From assembly GCA_009026175.1 (NCBI GenBank), contig WBTZ01000055.1:1-32302 (forward strand): a DNA stretch of 32,302 nucleotides, given 5' to 3'. This document shows, one piece after another, positions 1-8,681 of the stretch (the first letter of the stretch is position 1; each line of letters starts with the position of its first letter). The position numbers and the translations under genes were made by a program. The notes under the pieces are model-generated. The model saw only the letters and a list, made by a program, of their open reading frames with translations, ran no database searches and was not told the DNA's origin. This DNA is from Zoogloea sp. (GTDB taxonomy: Bacteria > Pseudomonadota > Gammaproteobacteria > Burkholderiales > Rhodocyclaceae).

Positions 1-67
1 ACGCCCCCCCGGACACGCCCTCCGGCCCCCGGGATGGCCCCGTCAATCGACCCCTGGAGACACAATC

Positions 68-1684
68 ATGACCATCGCCAAAAGACTGAGGATTCTGCTT
101 GCCACGCTGATGCTGGCCCTGGGAGCAGTGGGAGTCGTCGGCCTGCTGCAAATGAAGACCCTGAACGAGAGCATCAAGTTCGTTCACGAGAACATCGTCC
201 CGAGCATCACGTCCATCGACAAGGCTTCCAACGATTTTGCGGCGATCCGAGCTCTGGTCCTGCGCCACATCCTGTCGGATGACGACAATGACATGGCCGC
301 GATCGACGTTCAGATACTTGCAGTCCGTGCCCGCCTGGACAAGAACCTGCAGTACTACCTCGACAACTACATCACCAACGACCGGGACAAGGAGCTCCTC
401 CTGGCCGAGAGGGCGAAGCTCACGGAGTTCTATGCCCTGATCGAGGAGCCCCTCGCCCTGTCCCGGGCGCAGCAACCCGACAAGGCGAAGGCCCTGATGG
501 AAAAGGCCCGGGCCAAGGTCGATGCGACAAACGATGCCTTCCAGGAGCACGTCAAGTTCAACATCGATCTTTCAGACGAATATGCCAACATCCGGGCGGA
601 TGCCTCCTACCGATCCGGGCTCTGGACCATGGGAAGCGTGATCGTCGCCGCTGTCGCCGTCGGCCTGTTCCTTGGCATGGGGACCTACCGGCAGGTGGTT
701 GGCGCCCTCAGCGGCATCAAGACCGTCGTCGGGGAGATCGCCTCCAACCGCGACTTCACCCGGCGGGTGAATGCCGAGGCGCAGGACGAGGTGGGGGACA
801 CCGGGCGTGCCCTCAACACCTTGCTGCAGCAGGTCCAGTCGAGTTTCCAGCAGTTCCGTGCCCAGACCGACCAGGTCAATGACGCGGCCTCCCGTCTCGC
901 CTCGGCCGCCCAGCAGGTGGCCACCGGCTCCGACGACCAGAGTGAAGCCTCCGCCAGCATGGCCGCGGCCATCGAGGAGCTCACCGTCAGCATCAGCCAC
1001 GTCTCGGACCGCAGCAACGAGGCCAACTCGCTGGTCACCCAGGCCGGCGCCGCAGCCCGCAACGGCAGTGAAGTGATCGACCAGACCCTCGGCGACATCC
1101 GCAACATCGAAGCCGCGGTCAAGGACGCCGCAGAGATCGTCGGCCGCCTGGACGCCAGCAGCGCCAAGGTCAATGCGGTGGTGACCGTGATCAAGGAGGT
1201 GGCCGATCAGACCAACCTCCTCGCCCTCAATGCCGCCATCGAGGCCGCGCGGGCCGGCGAGCAGGGCCGCGGCTTTGCGGTGGTGGCCGACGAGGTCCGG
1301 AAGCTGGCAGAACGCACCGCCCAATCCACCCATGAAATCGCCTCCACCATGTCCAGCATGCAGAGCGATGCCGCCAGCGCCGTCAAGGGCATGCTGGCGG
1401 CCGTGGCGCAGGTGAACAAGGGGGTCGAGCACACCCGCGAAGCCGAACAGGCCGTACGCGAAATCGAAACCGGCTCGACCCAGACCATCGAGATGGTCAA
1501 TGAGATCAGCGAGGCCATCCGCGAACAGAGCAGCGCCAGCTCGATCATCGCCCAGAAGGTGGAGCGCATTGCCCAGATGTCGGAAGAGAACAGCGCCGCG
1601 GCGGGCACCACTTCGGCGACCGCCTCCGACCTGAACAGCCTGGCTTCGGCCATGCGTGCAGAAGTGCAGAAGTATCGGGTCTGA
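68..1684 (+). CDS. Methyl-accepting chemotaxis protein
   Basis: A 538-residue inner-membrane chemoreceptor that should sense a periplasmic ligand and control the CheA kinase. A first membrane helix (about residues 8-28) is followed by a periplasmic four-helix-bundle (4HB) sensor, a second membrane helix (184-205), a HAMP domain (about 207-260) and a long cytoplasmic signalling coiled coil. The invariant hairpin tip lies near residues 377-417 ([20 protein letters not shown], then [21 protein letters not shown]). There is no C-terminal CheR-tethering pentapeptide; the protein ends in KYRV. The start has GGAG nine bases upstream. It stands alone with no che genes nearby. It is similar in layout and length to the receptor at 11201-12814, including an RH pair in the sensor domain (LVLRHILS here, LTYRHVLS there). 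The family is certain; the ligand is unknown. Confidence 0.96.
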   Translation: MTIAKRLRILLATLMLALGAVGVVGLLQMKTLNESIKFVHENIVPSITSIDKASNDFAAIRALVLRHILSDDDNDMAAIDVQILAVRARLDKNLQYYLDNYITNDRDKELLLAERAKLTEFYALIEEPLALSRAQQPDKAKALMEKARAKVDATNDAFQEHVKFNIDLSDEYANIRADASYRSGLWTMGSVIVAAVAVGLFLGMGTYRQVVGALSGIKTVVGEIASNRDFTRRVNAEAQDEVGDTGRALNTLLQQVQSSFQQFRAQTDQVNDAASRLASAAQQVATGSDDQSEASASMAAAIEELTVSISHVSDRSNEANSLVTQAGAAARNGSEVIDQTLGDIRNIEAAVKDAAEIVGRLDASSAKVNAVVTVIKEVADQTNLLALNAAIEAARAGEQGRGFAVVADEVRKLAERTAQSTHEIASTMSSMQSDAASAVKGMLAAVAQVNKGVEHTREAEQAVREIETGSTQTIEMVNEISEAIREQSSASSIIAQKVERIAQMSEENSAAAGTTSATASDLNSLASAMRAEVQKYRV

Positions 1685-1752
1685 GGCCAGCCCCCACCCC
1701 CCAAGGCACCCGCATGGGCCCCACCGGCGCAAGCGGGTGCATACTCCCCGCC

Positions 1753-2493
1753 ATGTCACTTCCCCCTATCGGCATCGAGGGTCTGGCAAGGTTTTCCGAG
1801 GCCCGCGACATGGACGCCCTGAAGGCCGTCACGGCATTCTTTTGCGGGCAATTGGGTTTCGATCACTTCATCTACGCGCTGAGGATGCCGACACGGCTTT
1901 CCGACGCGCGGCTGATCATGATCGACGGCTATCCTCCTTCATGGGTTGCCCATTACTTCGCCCAGTCCTACTACGACGTGGACCCCGTCATGTCGTATTG
2001 CGCGGACAACGTGTTGCCGATCGAGTGGTGCTCACTCGACCTGCAGGCGGGAAGTGCCTCTGCCCGGATGATGGAAGACGCGGCACGATTCGGCCTTAAA
2101 TCAGGCGTAACGATGCCTCTGCATGGTCCGAACGGCGAACTGGGCATCCTGAGTTTCGGCATGGACCGCGCCGACGAAGCCGCCCGCACCCTCACGAAAC
2201 GGGCATTGCCTTACGTCCAGATGATCGCTGCGCATGTGCACGATGCCATCAAGCGCCTGCATGGCCTGAACGACGCCCAGGAAAGGCCGAAGCTGAGCAA
2301 GCGCGAACTCGAATGCCTGCGCTGGGTTGGAGACGGAAAATCGTCCTGGGAGATTTCCCAGATACTGAATCTCTCCGAACGCACCATCAATTTCCACATC
2401 AACAACGCGACCCTGAAGCTGGGGGCGGCGAGCAGGCAACACGCGGCCACCAAAGCCGTGCTCCAGCATCTGATCCGCCCGCACCCCTTCTGA
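1753..2493 (+). CDS. LuxR-family quorum-sensing receptor (solo)
   Basis: A 246-residue transcription factor with an N-terminal acyl-homoserine-lactone binding domain and a C-terminal LuxR helix-turn-helix (about 186-244). The ligand-pocket residues of TraR/LuxR are present at canonical spacing: Y60, W64, Y68, D77-P78 and W92, in GYPPSWVAHY, DVDPV and LPIEW. The HTH has the conserved ELECL..GDGKSSWEI pattern. The start at 1753 is preferred because homology begins there; an in-frame ATG at 1714 would add 13 residues unlike the family. No luxI-type synthase is in the window, so this is an orphan receptor here. A lux-box-like palindrome lies 70 bp past its stop, in front of the PEP-CTERM gene, which is the likeliest local target. 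AHL binding is inferred from the residues. Confidence 0.9.
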   Translation: MSLPPIGIEGLARFSEARDMDALKAVTAFFCGQLGFDHFIYALRMPTRLSDARLIMIDGYPPSWVAHYFAQSYYDVDPVMSYCADNVLPIEWCSLDLQAGSASARMMEDAARFGLKSGVTMPLHGPNGELGILSFGMDRADEAARTLTKRALPYVQMIAAHVHDAIKRLHGLNDAQERPKLSKRELECLRWVGDGKSSWEISQILNLSERTINFHINNATLKLGAASRQHAATKAVLQHLIRPHPF

Positions 2494-2561
2494 AAGCCAT
2501 GGCCGTGCCGGGTGCAAGGACAGGCCAGCGCCGGCAGCCGCCTAGCGCAAAGGCATATGCC

Positions 2562-2608
2562 ACCTGTCAGTTCTGACAGTGGGATGCGCCCGCCTCTCTC
2601 CCTACAAT
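2562..2608 (+). promoter_or_regulatory. lux/las-box-like operator and -10 element for the PEP-CTERM gene
   Basis: ACCTGTCAGTTCTGACAGTG at 2562-2581 has a perfect core, CTGTCAG-TT-CTGACAG. It closely resembles the las-box class bound by LuxR-type proteins; the lasB operator, from memory, is ACCTGCCAGTTCTGGCAGGT. A -10-like TACAAT is at 2603-2608. This puts the box centre about 42.5-43.5 bp before the predicted start site (near 2614-2615), the normal place for LuxR-type activation, overlapping a poor -35. The LuxR solo gene is immediately upstream. Confidence 0.65.
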
Positions 2609-2716
2609 TCTGCAGGTCTTTTTGATCAGTCCGGTTTGGAAAGGGCGGCTTCGAGCCTGAAGTACTGACGCCCCCGGCCAGAGACTCTTGAACCGAGCCA
2701 GAAAATGGGAACCCTC

Positions 2717-3466
2717 ATGAAAACCAATGCCCGCCTCGCCACATTGACCGCCCTGCTCGCCCTCTCGCCGGGCGCCTTCGCAGCTGACGCCTTCCTCTTT
2801 GCCGGAACAGGCGCAAACGGCATCAGCCAGGATCTCGTGCTGGGTCTGAGCAATGGCAGCACCGTCACGCTGACCACAGGCCAAGCCCTGTTCACGCCCG
2901 GCACGCTCAACCAGGGGTGGTGGGGACTCGACAACGCAAATTTCGATGCGAACGACAGCATCTACGTTGGCACCCTTCAGCCTGATCCCCTCGACCCCGT
3001 TCACCTGCACCGCAATTTCTTCACCTTCTCGCTGGCCGGCATCACGCCGGGCAGCATCATCAGTGCAGCGTTGCGCATCCATGACGTGGGTATAAGTTCC
3101 GGCACCTTTCCGATGACCTACTCCCTGTTCGACGTCACGACCGACGCTGGGGCCTTGAACTTCAACACCGGCGTGAATCAGGCGATCTACGATGACCTCG
3201 GCAGCGGCAAGCGCTATGCCAAGCAGGTGGTGACCAGCGAGCCGTCCGGCAGCTATGCCATCGACCTGAACGACACGGCCCTTGCCGACCTGAACGCCGC
3301 AGCCGGCCGCTTCTTCTCGCTGGGCGGCACGCTCGACACACCGGTTTCGGCGGTGACCGAACCTTCGGTGGCTGCGCTCCTGGGCTTCGGCCTCGCCGCC
3401 GCAGGCCTTGGACAGCGCCGCAGGCGTCTCCTGGCTCGCACCTCCGATCAACACCGCCAGGGTTGA
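2717..3466 (+). CDS. PEP-CTERM sorting-domain protein, secreted
   Basis: A 249-residue exported protein. A cleavable signal peptide (MKTNARLATLTALLALSPGAFA) supports the start at 2717 rather than the in-frame ATG at 2705. The body is beta-rich and of low complexity, with Asp/Gly/Asn/Thr-rich stretches and a segment FNTGVNQAIYDDLGSGKRYA typical of PEP-CTERM proteins. The C-terminus has the tripartite exosortase signal: a motif reading TEP instead of the usual PEP (VTEPS), a short hydrophobic helix (VAALLGFGLAAAGLG) and a basic cluster (QRRRRLLAR). Such proteins are processed by an exosortase and linked to exopolysaccharide or floc formation. No exosortase gene is in the window. Expression is probably tied to the LuxR solo through the upstream palindrome. 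Confidence 0.82.
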   Translation: MKTNARLATLTALLALSPGAFAADAFLFAGTGANGISQDLVLGLSNGSTVTLTTGQALFTPGTLNQGWWGLDNANFDANDSIYVGTLQPDPLDPVHLHRNFFTFSLAGITPGSIISAALRIHDVGISSGTFPMTYSLFDVTTDAGALNFNTGVNQAIYDDLGSGKRYAKQVVTSEPSGSYAIDLNDTALADLNAAAGRFFSLGGTLDTPVSAVTEPSVAALLGFGLAAAGLGQRRRRLLARTSDQHRQG

Positions 3467-3708
3467 GTCAGGCCAGCCGCGTTTGCCGGAAGCGCCCAGT
3501 TCCCCCAGGCTGCACCCGCAGCAAGCTCATCGCATTCAGGTGCAATGGGGTGCAGCCCAAGCCGGACATGGGCAAATGACAGGGCCTGCCTCGAAGACCG
3601 TCGCGGGCATGCCGTGGGCGGCGCGCCCGTCTGCCTGCTCAGTCGCGGGGTCCGGGCAGCGCAGGAAGATGCGAGCCGCCATGCCTGCCTGATGGACTGC
3701 GGGGACAC

Positions 3709-4581
3709 TCACACACCGTTTTCCCGGAACCAGCCCAGCATGCGCCGCCAGCCGTCGGCCGCATCATCCGGCCGGTAGCTTGGACGGTAATCTGCGTGGA
3801 AGGCGTGGCCGGCCTCCGGATAGACGACGAGCTCAGCCTGCTTGCCCGCGCGGGCGAGCCCTTCGCGGAGCGTCTCGACATCCGCCACCGGAATGCCCTG
3901 GTCCTTTCCGCCATACAAACCGAGGACCGGGGCGTACATCGACGCCACCAGATCTATCGGATGGCGCGGGGTGTTTTCATTGGGTTCGCCGGCCAGCCGG
4001 CCATACCAGGCGACGGCGGCCTTCAGCTGAGGATTGTGCGCGGCATAAAGCCAGGCAATCCGCCCGCCCCAGCAAAAGCCGGTGATGCCCAGCCGCCCGG
4101 GATCTCCCCCGTTGGCGGCAGCCCAGGTCATGCACGCGTCGAGGTCTTCCAGCACCTGCCGGTCAGGCACCCGGGCCACGATGCCGGACAGGATCTCGGC
4201 CATGCTGGTCACCGAGGACGGGTCTCCCTGGCGCTGGAACAGGTTGGGCGCGATCGCCTGATAGCCCTGCCGCGCCAGGCGGCGGCAGGTATCCCGGATG
4301 TATTCGTGGAGACCAAAGATCTCCGGCACGACCAGCACGGTGGGAAAAGGCCCCTTGCCGAGCGGCTGCACCCAGTAGGCGCGGACCGGGGTGCCGTCGC
4401 CCCCCCGGACTGCAATATCGCCCGCCTTGAGGCCTTCGGCGGAAGTCTGGATCACGCTCTGCCCGACAGCTGGCCGGACCGCGGCGGCAAATCCGGCCGC
4501 CAGCGAGGCACCCGCAAACGTGCGTCGGCTGAGGGGAAGACCGGGAACGAGACTATCCAAATCCGAATCCTTGACCAGCAT
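3709..4581 (-). CDS. Dienelactone hydrolase family protein with Tat signal
   Basis: A 290-residue alpha/beta hydrolase. The nucleophile elbow GFCWGG carries the catalytic cysteine expected for dienelactone hydrolases, and the acid and histidine of the triad are probably in LYGGKDQGIPV and YPEAGHAFH. The N-terminus carries a twin-arginine signal (LSRRTFAGASLAAGF followed by an Ala-rich stretch), so the enzyme is predicted to fold in the cytoplasm and be exported. The start at 4581 is chosen because GGAGGT lies just upstream; an in-frame ATG at 4626 would only lengthen the leader. The classical substrate, dienelactone from chlorocatechol, is not supported by context: no catechol-pathway genes are adjacent. 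True substrate unknown. Confidence 0.88.
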   Translation of the reverse strand: MLVKDSDLDSLVPGLPLSRRTFAGASLAAGFAAAVRPAVGQSVIQTSAEGLKAGDIAVRGGDGTPVRAYWVQPLGKGPFPTVLVVPEIFGLHEYIRDTCRRLARQGYQAIAPNLFQRQGDPSSVTSMAEILSGIVARVPDRQVLEDLDACMTWAAANGGDPGRLGITGFCWGGRIAWLYAAHNPQLKAAVAWYGRLAGEPNENTPRHPIDLVASMYAPVLGLYGGKDQGIPVADVETLREGLARAGKQAELVVYPEAGHAFHADYRPSYRPDDAADGWRRMLGWFRENGV

Positions 4582-4651
4582 CGAGACCTCCGAACCATGG
4601 CGAAGGGGCAAGGATACCCCAGACACAGGGTTCGGCAGATGTCACGACATG

Positions 4652-5458
4652 TCAAATGCGTTGGACCCGCCCCGCCCGGGCAGCGCCATCGCCCCGCTCG
4701 AACCACGGGGCCGCGGGTCGTCCCGCCGGACGCCCGACAGGCCGTCCCGCCCGCAGGGAAAGGGAATCCACGCCGCCGTAACAGCGGATGAAAGCGGCCG
4801 TGAGCGTCACCTGCTTGCCATGCACGTGGATCATCCCGGCATCGGACAACTCGCGGAAGATGCGCGACAGGGTTTCCGGCGTGAAACCCAGGCGCGCGGC
4901 AAGAACATGCTTGGGAATCGCCAGCTCGAGGACGACAGGCTCGCCGCGGGCAACATCGGGGCCTGCCAGGCGCAGGAGTGTGGCCACCACTTTGGCCGTG
5001 CCCGACTGGAAACACTCCGCCGCGATCTCCCTCTCGATCGAGGTCTGGCGCCGCGCCATGGCACCCAGCATGCGCCGGGACAGCCCCGGGTCATGCTCGA
5101 TCGCGCGCAGCACGCCTTCCCGGCCGATGGCCATCAGCACCACGGGCGTCACCGTCTCCACGGCCGACACGCAGGGTGCGTCGTCAAACAGTTCGGCCAC
5201 CCCGAAGATGTCGCGGGGAGACAGGATCTCGATGACCTTTTCGTCGCCATCCGGCGACGAAACCGATACCTTCAGGTGCCCGGACATCACATGGTAGAGG
5301 GCACGGGGATAGTCGCCAGCCGCGTAGACGATCCGGCACTTGGGCAGGCTCATCACCTCCGTGCTGCGGGCAATGTCAGTCATGGCATTGCCGGGCAAGT
5401 CGCGGAACAAGGCCACTTCACCGAGGAGCAGAGCAAGATCGTCGAGGCTGGTATGCAT
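4652..5458 (-). CDS. Crp/Fnr-family regulator, DNR-like
   Basis: A 268-residue cyclic-nucleotide-fold regulator: N-terminal beta-roll (about 15-130), dimer helix, and winged helix-turn-helix with recognition segment FTPETLSRIFREL. Its E..SR pattern is the one that reads TTGAT-type half sites. It lacks the N-terminal cysteine cluster of FNR, so an oxygen-sensing 4Fe-4S cluster is unlikely; the features fit the DNR/NnrR group, which responds to nitric oxide through haem. It is divergent from narX-narL, as DNR-type genes are in some denitrifying pseudomonads. The start at 5458 has AGAAGGA upstream. The promoter holds an FNR/DNR-like box, suggesting autoregulation. Unusual: about 32 residues beyond the HTH contain three consecutive GRP units (237-268). 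The exact subfamily is not certain. Confidence 0.87.
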   Translation of the reverse strand: MHTSLDDLALLLGEVALFRDLPGNAMTDIARSTEVMSLPKCRIVYAAGDYPRALYHVMSGHLKVSVSSPDGDEKVIEILSPRDIFGVAELFDDAPCVSAVETVTPVVLMAIGREGVLRAIEHDPGLSRRMLGAMARRQTSIEREIAAECFQSGTAKVVATLLRLAGPDVARGEPVVLELAIPKHVLAARLGFTPETLSRIFRELSDAGMIHVHGKQVTLTAAFIRCYGGVDSLSLRAGRPVGRPAGRPAAPWFERGDGAARAGRVQRI

Positions 5459-5526
5459 GGTTTTTTCCTTCTGAACACTCCAGGGCGACAATCGGAGAAG
5501 CCGGCTTACCCCCTGGAATGCCAAGC

Positions 5527-5568
5527 AGTCTAGGAGCCGGACCATGTCCCGAACTTGACCTAGATCAG
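5527..5568 (-). promoter_or_regulatory. FNR/DNR-box promoter of the Crp/Fnr gene
   Basis: TTGAC-ctag-ATCAG at 5555-5568 is an FNR/DNR-type inverted repeat (consensus TTGAT-N4-ATCAA). On the minus strand a -10-like TAGACT lies at 5532-5527. It predicts a start site near 5520, with the box centred at -41.5, the class II activator position. The transcript would have a leader of about 60 nt. The box could also affect the divergent narX gene, whose start is about 250 bp away. Confidence 0.65.
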
Positions 5569-5816
5569 ACGTTTCGGACCATCCAGAATGCATCAATTAC
5601 CTCTTTGTGAGTATCCAAAAATAGCACCTGATTCATACCCAACATACTGATTTAAAAATATTTAATCAAAGCAATGAACAAGCGACCCACAACGCGGGGA
5701 GGACCCCTTACCCCCACCACCCTACCCCCTATTTCCACCCTACCCAGGCACGGGACATCCCCGCCTTCCAGCCCTCTGGGCCAAAATGCGGGCCTGAACC
5801 TCTGCGGACCTGCCTC

Positions 5817-7757
5817 TTGAACATCCGGCCCCCTTCCGCCTCGCCAAGTTTCTCCCCACCGGGACATACCGGCACCCCATCCGTCGTCATCCGGCTCGGA
5901 TGCTGGATCGCGGCCATTGCGAGCCTGGCCGCGCTGTCCATCATCATTTCCATCAGCGTCGCCGACCTGTCGTCCGGCGAGGCCCGCGCCATCAACATGG
6001 CGGGCTCCCTGCGCATGCACTCCTATGCGATCCAGTCGACCGTCGGCCTCGACGAAGGGCAATCCCATGCACCGAGGCTGGATCAGGCCCTGGCCGAATT
6101 CGAGCGCCGCTACACGCACCCCGACCTCTTGAAGGCGGTCCCGCCCGCCGAGACGCATCCTGTCCGGGAGGCCTACCGCGAGATCGGCACGGAATGGCGC
6201 GAACACTATCGGCCCGCCGTGCTCCGCTGCGGCCCGGATGCCGGCGCCCGGCGGGCCTTGCAGGGCGATACGGCGCGGATCGTGACCCGCATCGACCGCC
6301 TGGTGGCCTTGGTGGAAGAAGGCCTGGAAACCAAGCTGCAGTGGCTGCGCCTGGTCCAGGGCGTGTCGCTGCTGCTGTTGCTGGTGCTCGGCGCCATCGC
6401 GGTGCTCCAGCTCAAGCGCCATGTGCTGCGCCCCCTCGGCGAGTTGCTGGCGTCGGCACGCATCGTGCAACGCGGCAATTTCGATGTGCGCGTCCCCCGA
6501 CGGGAACCGGATGAACTGGGGCAGCTAGGCGAAGCCTTCAACTTCATGGTGGAAGACCTCTCGCGGATCTACGGTGAGCTCGAGAACAGGGTTCAGGAGA
6601 AGACCGAGGCGCTGGCCCGCAGCAACCGCTCCCTGCAGCTCCTCTATCGCACCACCCATGCCCTGTCCGAAAAGGCTGTCACCCGGGACACCCTGCTGCA
6701 GGTCCTGACAGACGTCGAGGCCCTGATCGGCCTGCGTGCCGGTGCGCTGTGCCTGGGCCGCTCCGGACTGACGGTCAATACCGGGCAGCCCGGCGACGCG
6801 TCCCGCCTGCAGGCCTTGTGCGAGTCCGGCTGCGTGGGTTGCGGGGACGACGACATACCGCTCACCTCGGTCCTGGTCGGCCACGCCGGGCCGGGCGAGC
6901 GCAGCCTCTCCGTGCCCCTCTTCGACGGCACCCGGAACCACGGCGCCATGCTCCTCCTCCAGGCCGACGCGGAACCCCTCGAGGCCTGGCAGCTGGAGCT
7001 CCTGCAGGCGGTCGGGCGGCACATCGGCAGCGCCCTGGCGGCTCTGCACCGCAACGAGGAAAGGCACCGCCTGGCCCTTCTCGATGAACGCTCGGTGATC
7101 GCCCGGGAGCTGCACGACTCCCTGGCCCAGTCCCTGTCCTACCTGAAGATCCAGGTGACCCGCCTGCAAAGCCTGCTCGGCCGTAACCCGCCCCCAGAGC
7201 GGGTCAACGAAGTGGTCCAGGAACTCCGGGACGGTCTCAGCGAGGCCTATCGCCAGCTGCGGGAGCTGCTCACCACCTTCCGCCTGCGCATCGACGGGCG
7301 GGGCCTGCCCGCCGCCATCGAGGAGACCGTGCAGGAGTTCCGCCGCCGCACCGGTCTCGAGATCGGCCTGGACAACCGCCTGAGCAGCCTGGACATGCCG
7401 CCGGACCGGGAGATCCATGTACTCCAGATCATCCGCGAGGCCCTCTCCAACATCGAACGCCATGCCCACGCTGCGCAGGTGCGGATCGCTCTCGAGAACC
7501 TCGCGGACGGCACTATTCAAGTGATTATCGACGACAACGGTGTCGGCTTCGACCAGCAAGCCACGCCCATTCACCGCTACGGCATCGTGATCATGCGCGA
7601 CCGGGCCCAGAGCCTGAAGGGCGAGCTGCAGGTCCGCCCGCGCCCGGAAGGCGGCACCCGGGTTGAGCTCGTCTTCCCCGGCCAGTCCGGCAGCCTTCCC
7701 ACATCCGGGCCCGCCCCCTCTCCGACGCACACTCCCGCTTCAGGAAGCACCTCATGA
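5817..7757 (+). CDS. narX: Nitrate/nitrite sensor histidine kinase NarX
   Basis: A 646-residue inner-membrane sensor kinase for nitrate/nitrite. Membrane helix 1 (about residues 24-50) runs into a typical P-box, SSGEARAINMAGSLRMHSYAI (about 53-73), the nitrate-binding element. A periplasmic helical domain, membrane helix 2 (LLLLLVLGAIAVL, about 185-200) and a HAMP domain follow. The central module has a Cys-rich stretch CESGCVGC. HisKA_3 carries the phospho-His in ARELHDSLAQSL, and the HATPase domain has EALSNIERHA and DDNGVGF. The best start is a TTG at 5817, because no ATG lies in frame before the first membrane helix; a weak site. It overlaps narL by four bases (ATGA), so the pair is co-translated. 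Confidence 0.95.
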   Translation: MNIRPPSASPSFSPPGHTGTPSVVIRLGCWIAAIASLAALSIIISISVADLSSGEARAINMAGSLRMHSYAIQSTVGLDEGQSHAPRLDQALAEFERRYTHPDLLKAVPPAETHPVREAYREIGTEWREHYRPAVLRCGPDAGARRALQGDTARIVTRIDRLVALVEEGLETKLQWLRLVQGVSLLLLLVLGAIAVLQLKRHVLRPLGELLASARIVQRGNFDVRVPRREPDELGQLGEAFNFMVEDLSRIYGELENRVQEKTEALARSNRSLQLLYRTTHALSEKAVTRDTLLQVLTDVEALIGLRAGALCLGRSGLTVNTGQPGDASRLQALCESGCVGCGDDDIPLTSVLVGHAGPGERSLSVPLFDGTRNHGAMLLLQADAEPLEAWQLELLQAVGRHIGSALAALHRNEERHRLALLDERSVIARELHDSLAQSLSYLKIQVTRLQSLLGRNPPPERVNEVVQELRDGLSEAYRQLRELLTTFRLRIDGRGLPAAIEETVQEFRRRTGLEIGLDNRLSSLDMPPDREIHVLQIIREALSNIERHAHAAQVRIALENLADGTIQVIIDDNGVGFDQQATPIHRYGIVIMRDRAQSLKGELQVRPRPEGGTRVELVFPGQSGSLPTSGPAPSPTHTPASGSTS

Positions 7758-8431
7758 ACATCTCAGGTACCAGCTCAGTCATCATCATCGACGACCACCC
7801 CCTGTTCAGGAAGGGTGTTTCCCAACTCCTCGCCCTCAACGACGAACTGCACCTGATCGGCGAGGCCTCGAGCGGCGAAGAGGGGCTTGAACTGGCCCGC
7901 GCCCTGGAGCCGGACCTGATCCTCCTCGACCTGAACATGAAAGGGATGAACGGCATCGAGACCCTGCGTGCCCTGCGGGACGCCGACCTCGCCGCCCGCA
8001 TCCTGATCCTCACCGTCTCCGACTCTGCCGACGATCTGGTCGCCGCGATCCGGGCCGGGGCCGACGGCTACCTGCTGAAGGACATGGAGCCCGAGGAACT
8101 GCTCGAGCGCATCGTCGAAGCCCAGCGTGGCCGCATCGTCATCAGCGAAAGTCTCAATGGCCTGCTGGCCCGCTCGCTGCGGGACGAGGCCCAGGCCACC
8201 GAACGCAGCCTCGCGCCGCTGACAGACCGGGAAAAGGACATTCTCGGCTGCCTCGCCAACGGCCTCTCGAACAAGCTGATCGCCCGCGACCTGAACATTG
8301 CCGAAGGCACGGTGAAGGTCCACATCAAGAACCTGCTCAAGAAGCTCAAGTTCCGTTCCCGCCTGGAGGCCGCCGTGTGGGCCATCGAACAGCAGAACCA
8401 GCGCTCACACGCTGGCCGCAGTCCGGCCTAG
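7754..8431 (+). CDS. narL: Nitrate/nitrite response regulator NarL
   Basis: A 225-residue two-component response regulator, partner of the preceding NarX. The receiver domain has the acidic pair in IIIDDHPLF, the phospho-acceptor Asp in ILLDLNMKGMNG, and the conserved Lys in GYLLKDM. A linker leads to a LuxR/GerE-type HTH (LTDREKDILGCLANGLSNKLIARDLNIAEGTVKVHIKNLL) that in this family reads TACYYMT heptamers. It starts inside the stop of narX. No nitrate reductase or narK genes follow, so its targets lie outside the window or at nearby denitrification promoters. Confidence 0.95.
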   Translation: MNISGTSSVIIIDDHPLFRKGVSQLLALNDELHLIGEASSGEEGLELARALEPDLILLDLNMKGMNGIETLRALRDADLAARILILTVSDSADDLVAAIRAGADGYLLKDMEPEELLERIVEAQRGRIVISESLNGLLARSLRDEAQATERSLAPLTDREKDILGCLANGLSNKLIARDLNIAEGTVKVHIKNLLKKLKFRSRLEAAVWAIEQQNQRSHAGRSPA

Positions 8432-8681
8432 GCGTACCGCGCCTACCGACCCGGCCAGAACGACGTGCATTCAACTGGGGGCTTCAACACCCTTTCCGGC
8501 CCCTTGATGAGCCGGCGCCACGAGATGGCGGCAGCGCGGCGTCAGTCGGTCGGGAAGATGCGCGCCGGCGTGCCCCCCTCAAGCACCACAGCCAGCCGGG
8601 CAGGCGACGCCATCAAATGCCTGCCAAGGCTTGCATGCTCGGGTAACCTGTTGCGCCTGCCCCTTGCTCAACGAGGTTTCC

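Noticed and set aside
5597-5700. AT-rich near-palindrome TGATTTAAAAATATTTAATCA upstream of narX as an FNR site
   Set aside because: The half sites are not spaced as TTGAT-N4-ATCAA; the symmetry is explained by AT-richness.
8541-8612. Short minus-strand frame reading MASPARLAVVLEGGTPARIF
   Set aside because: Only 23 codons, no ribosome site and no recognisable family; treated as chance.
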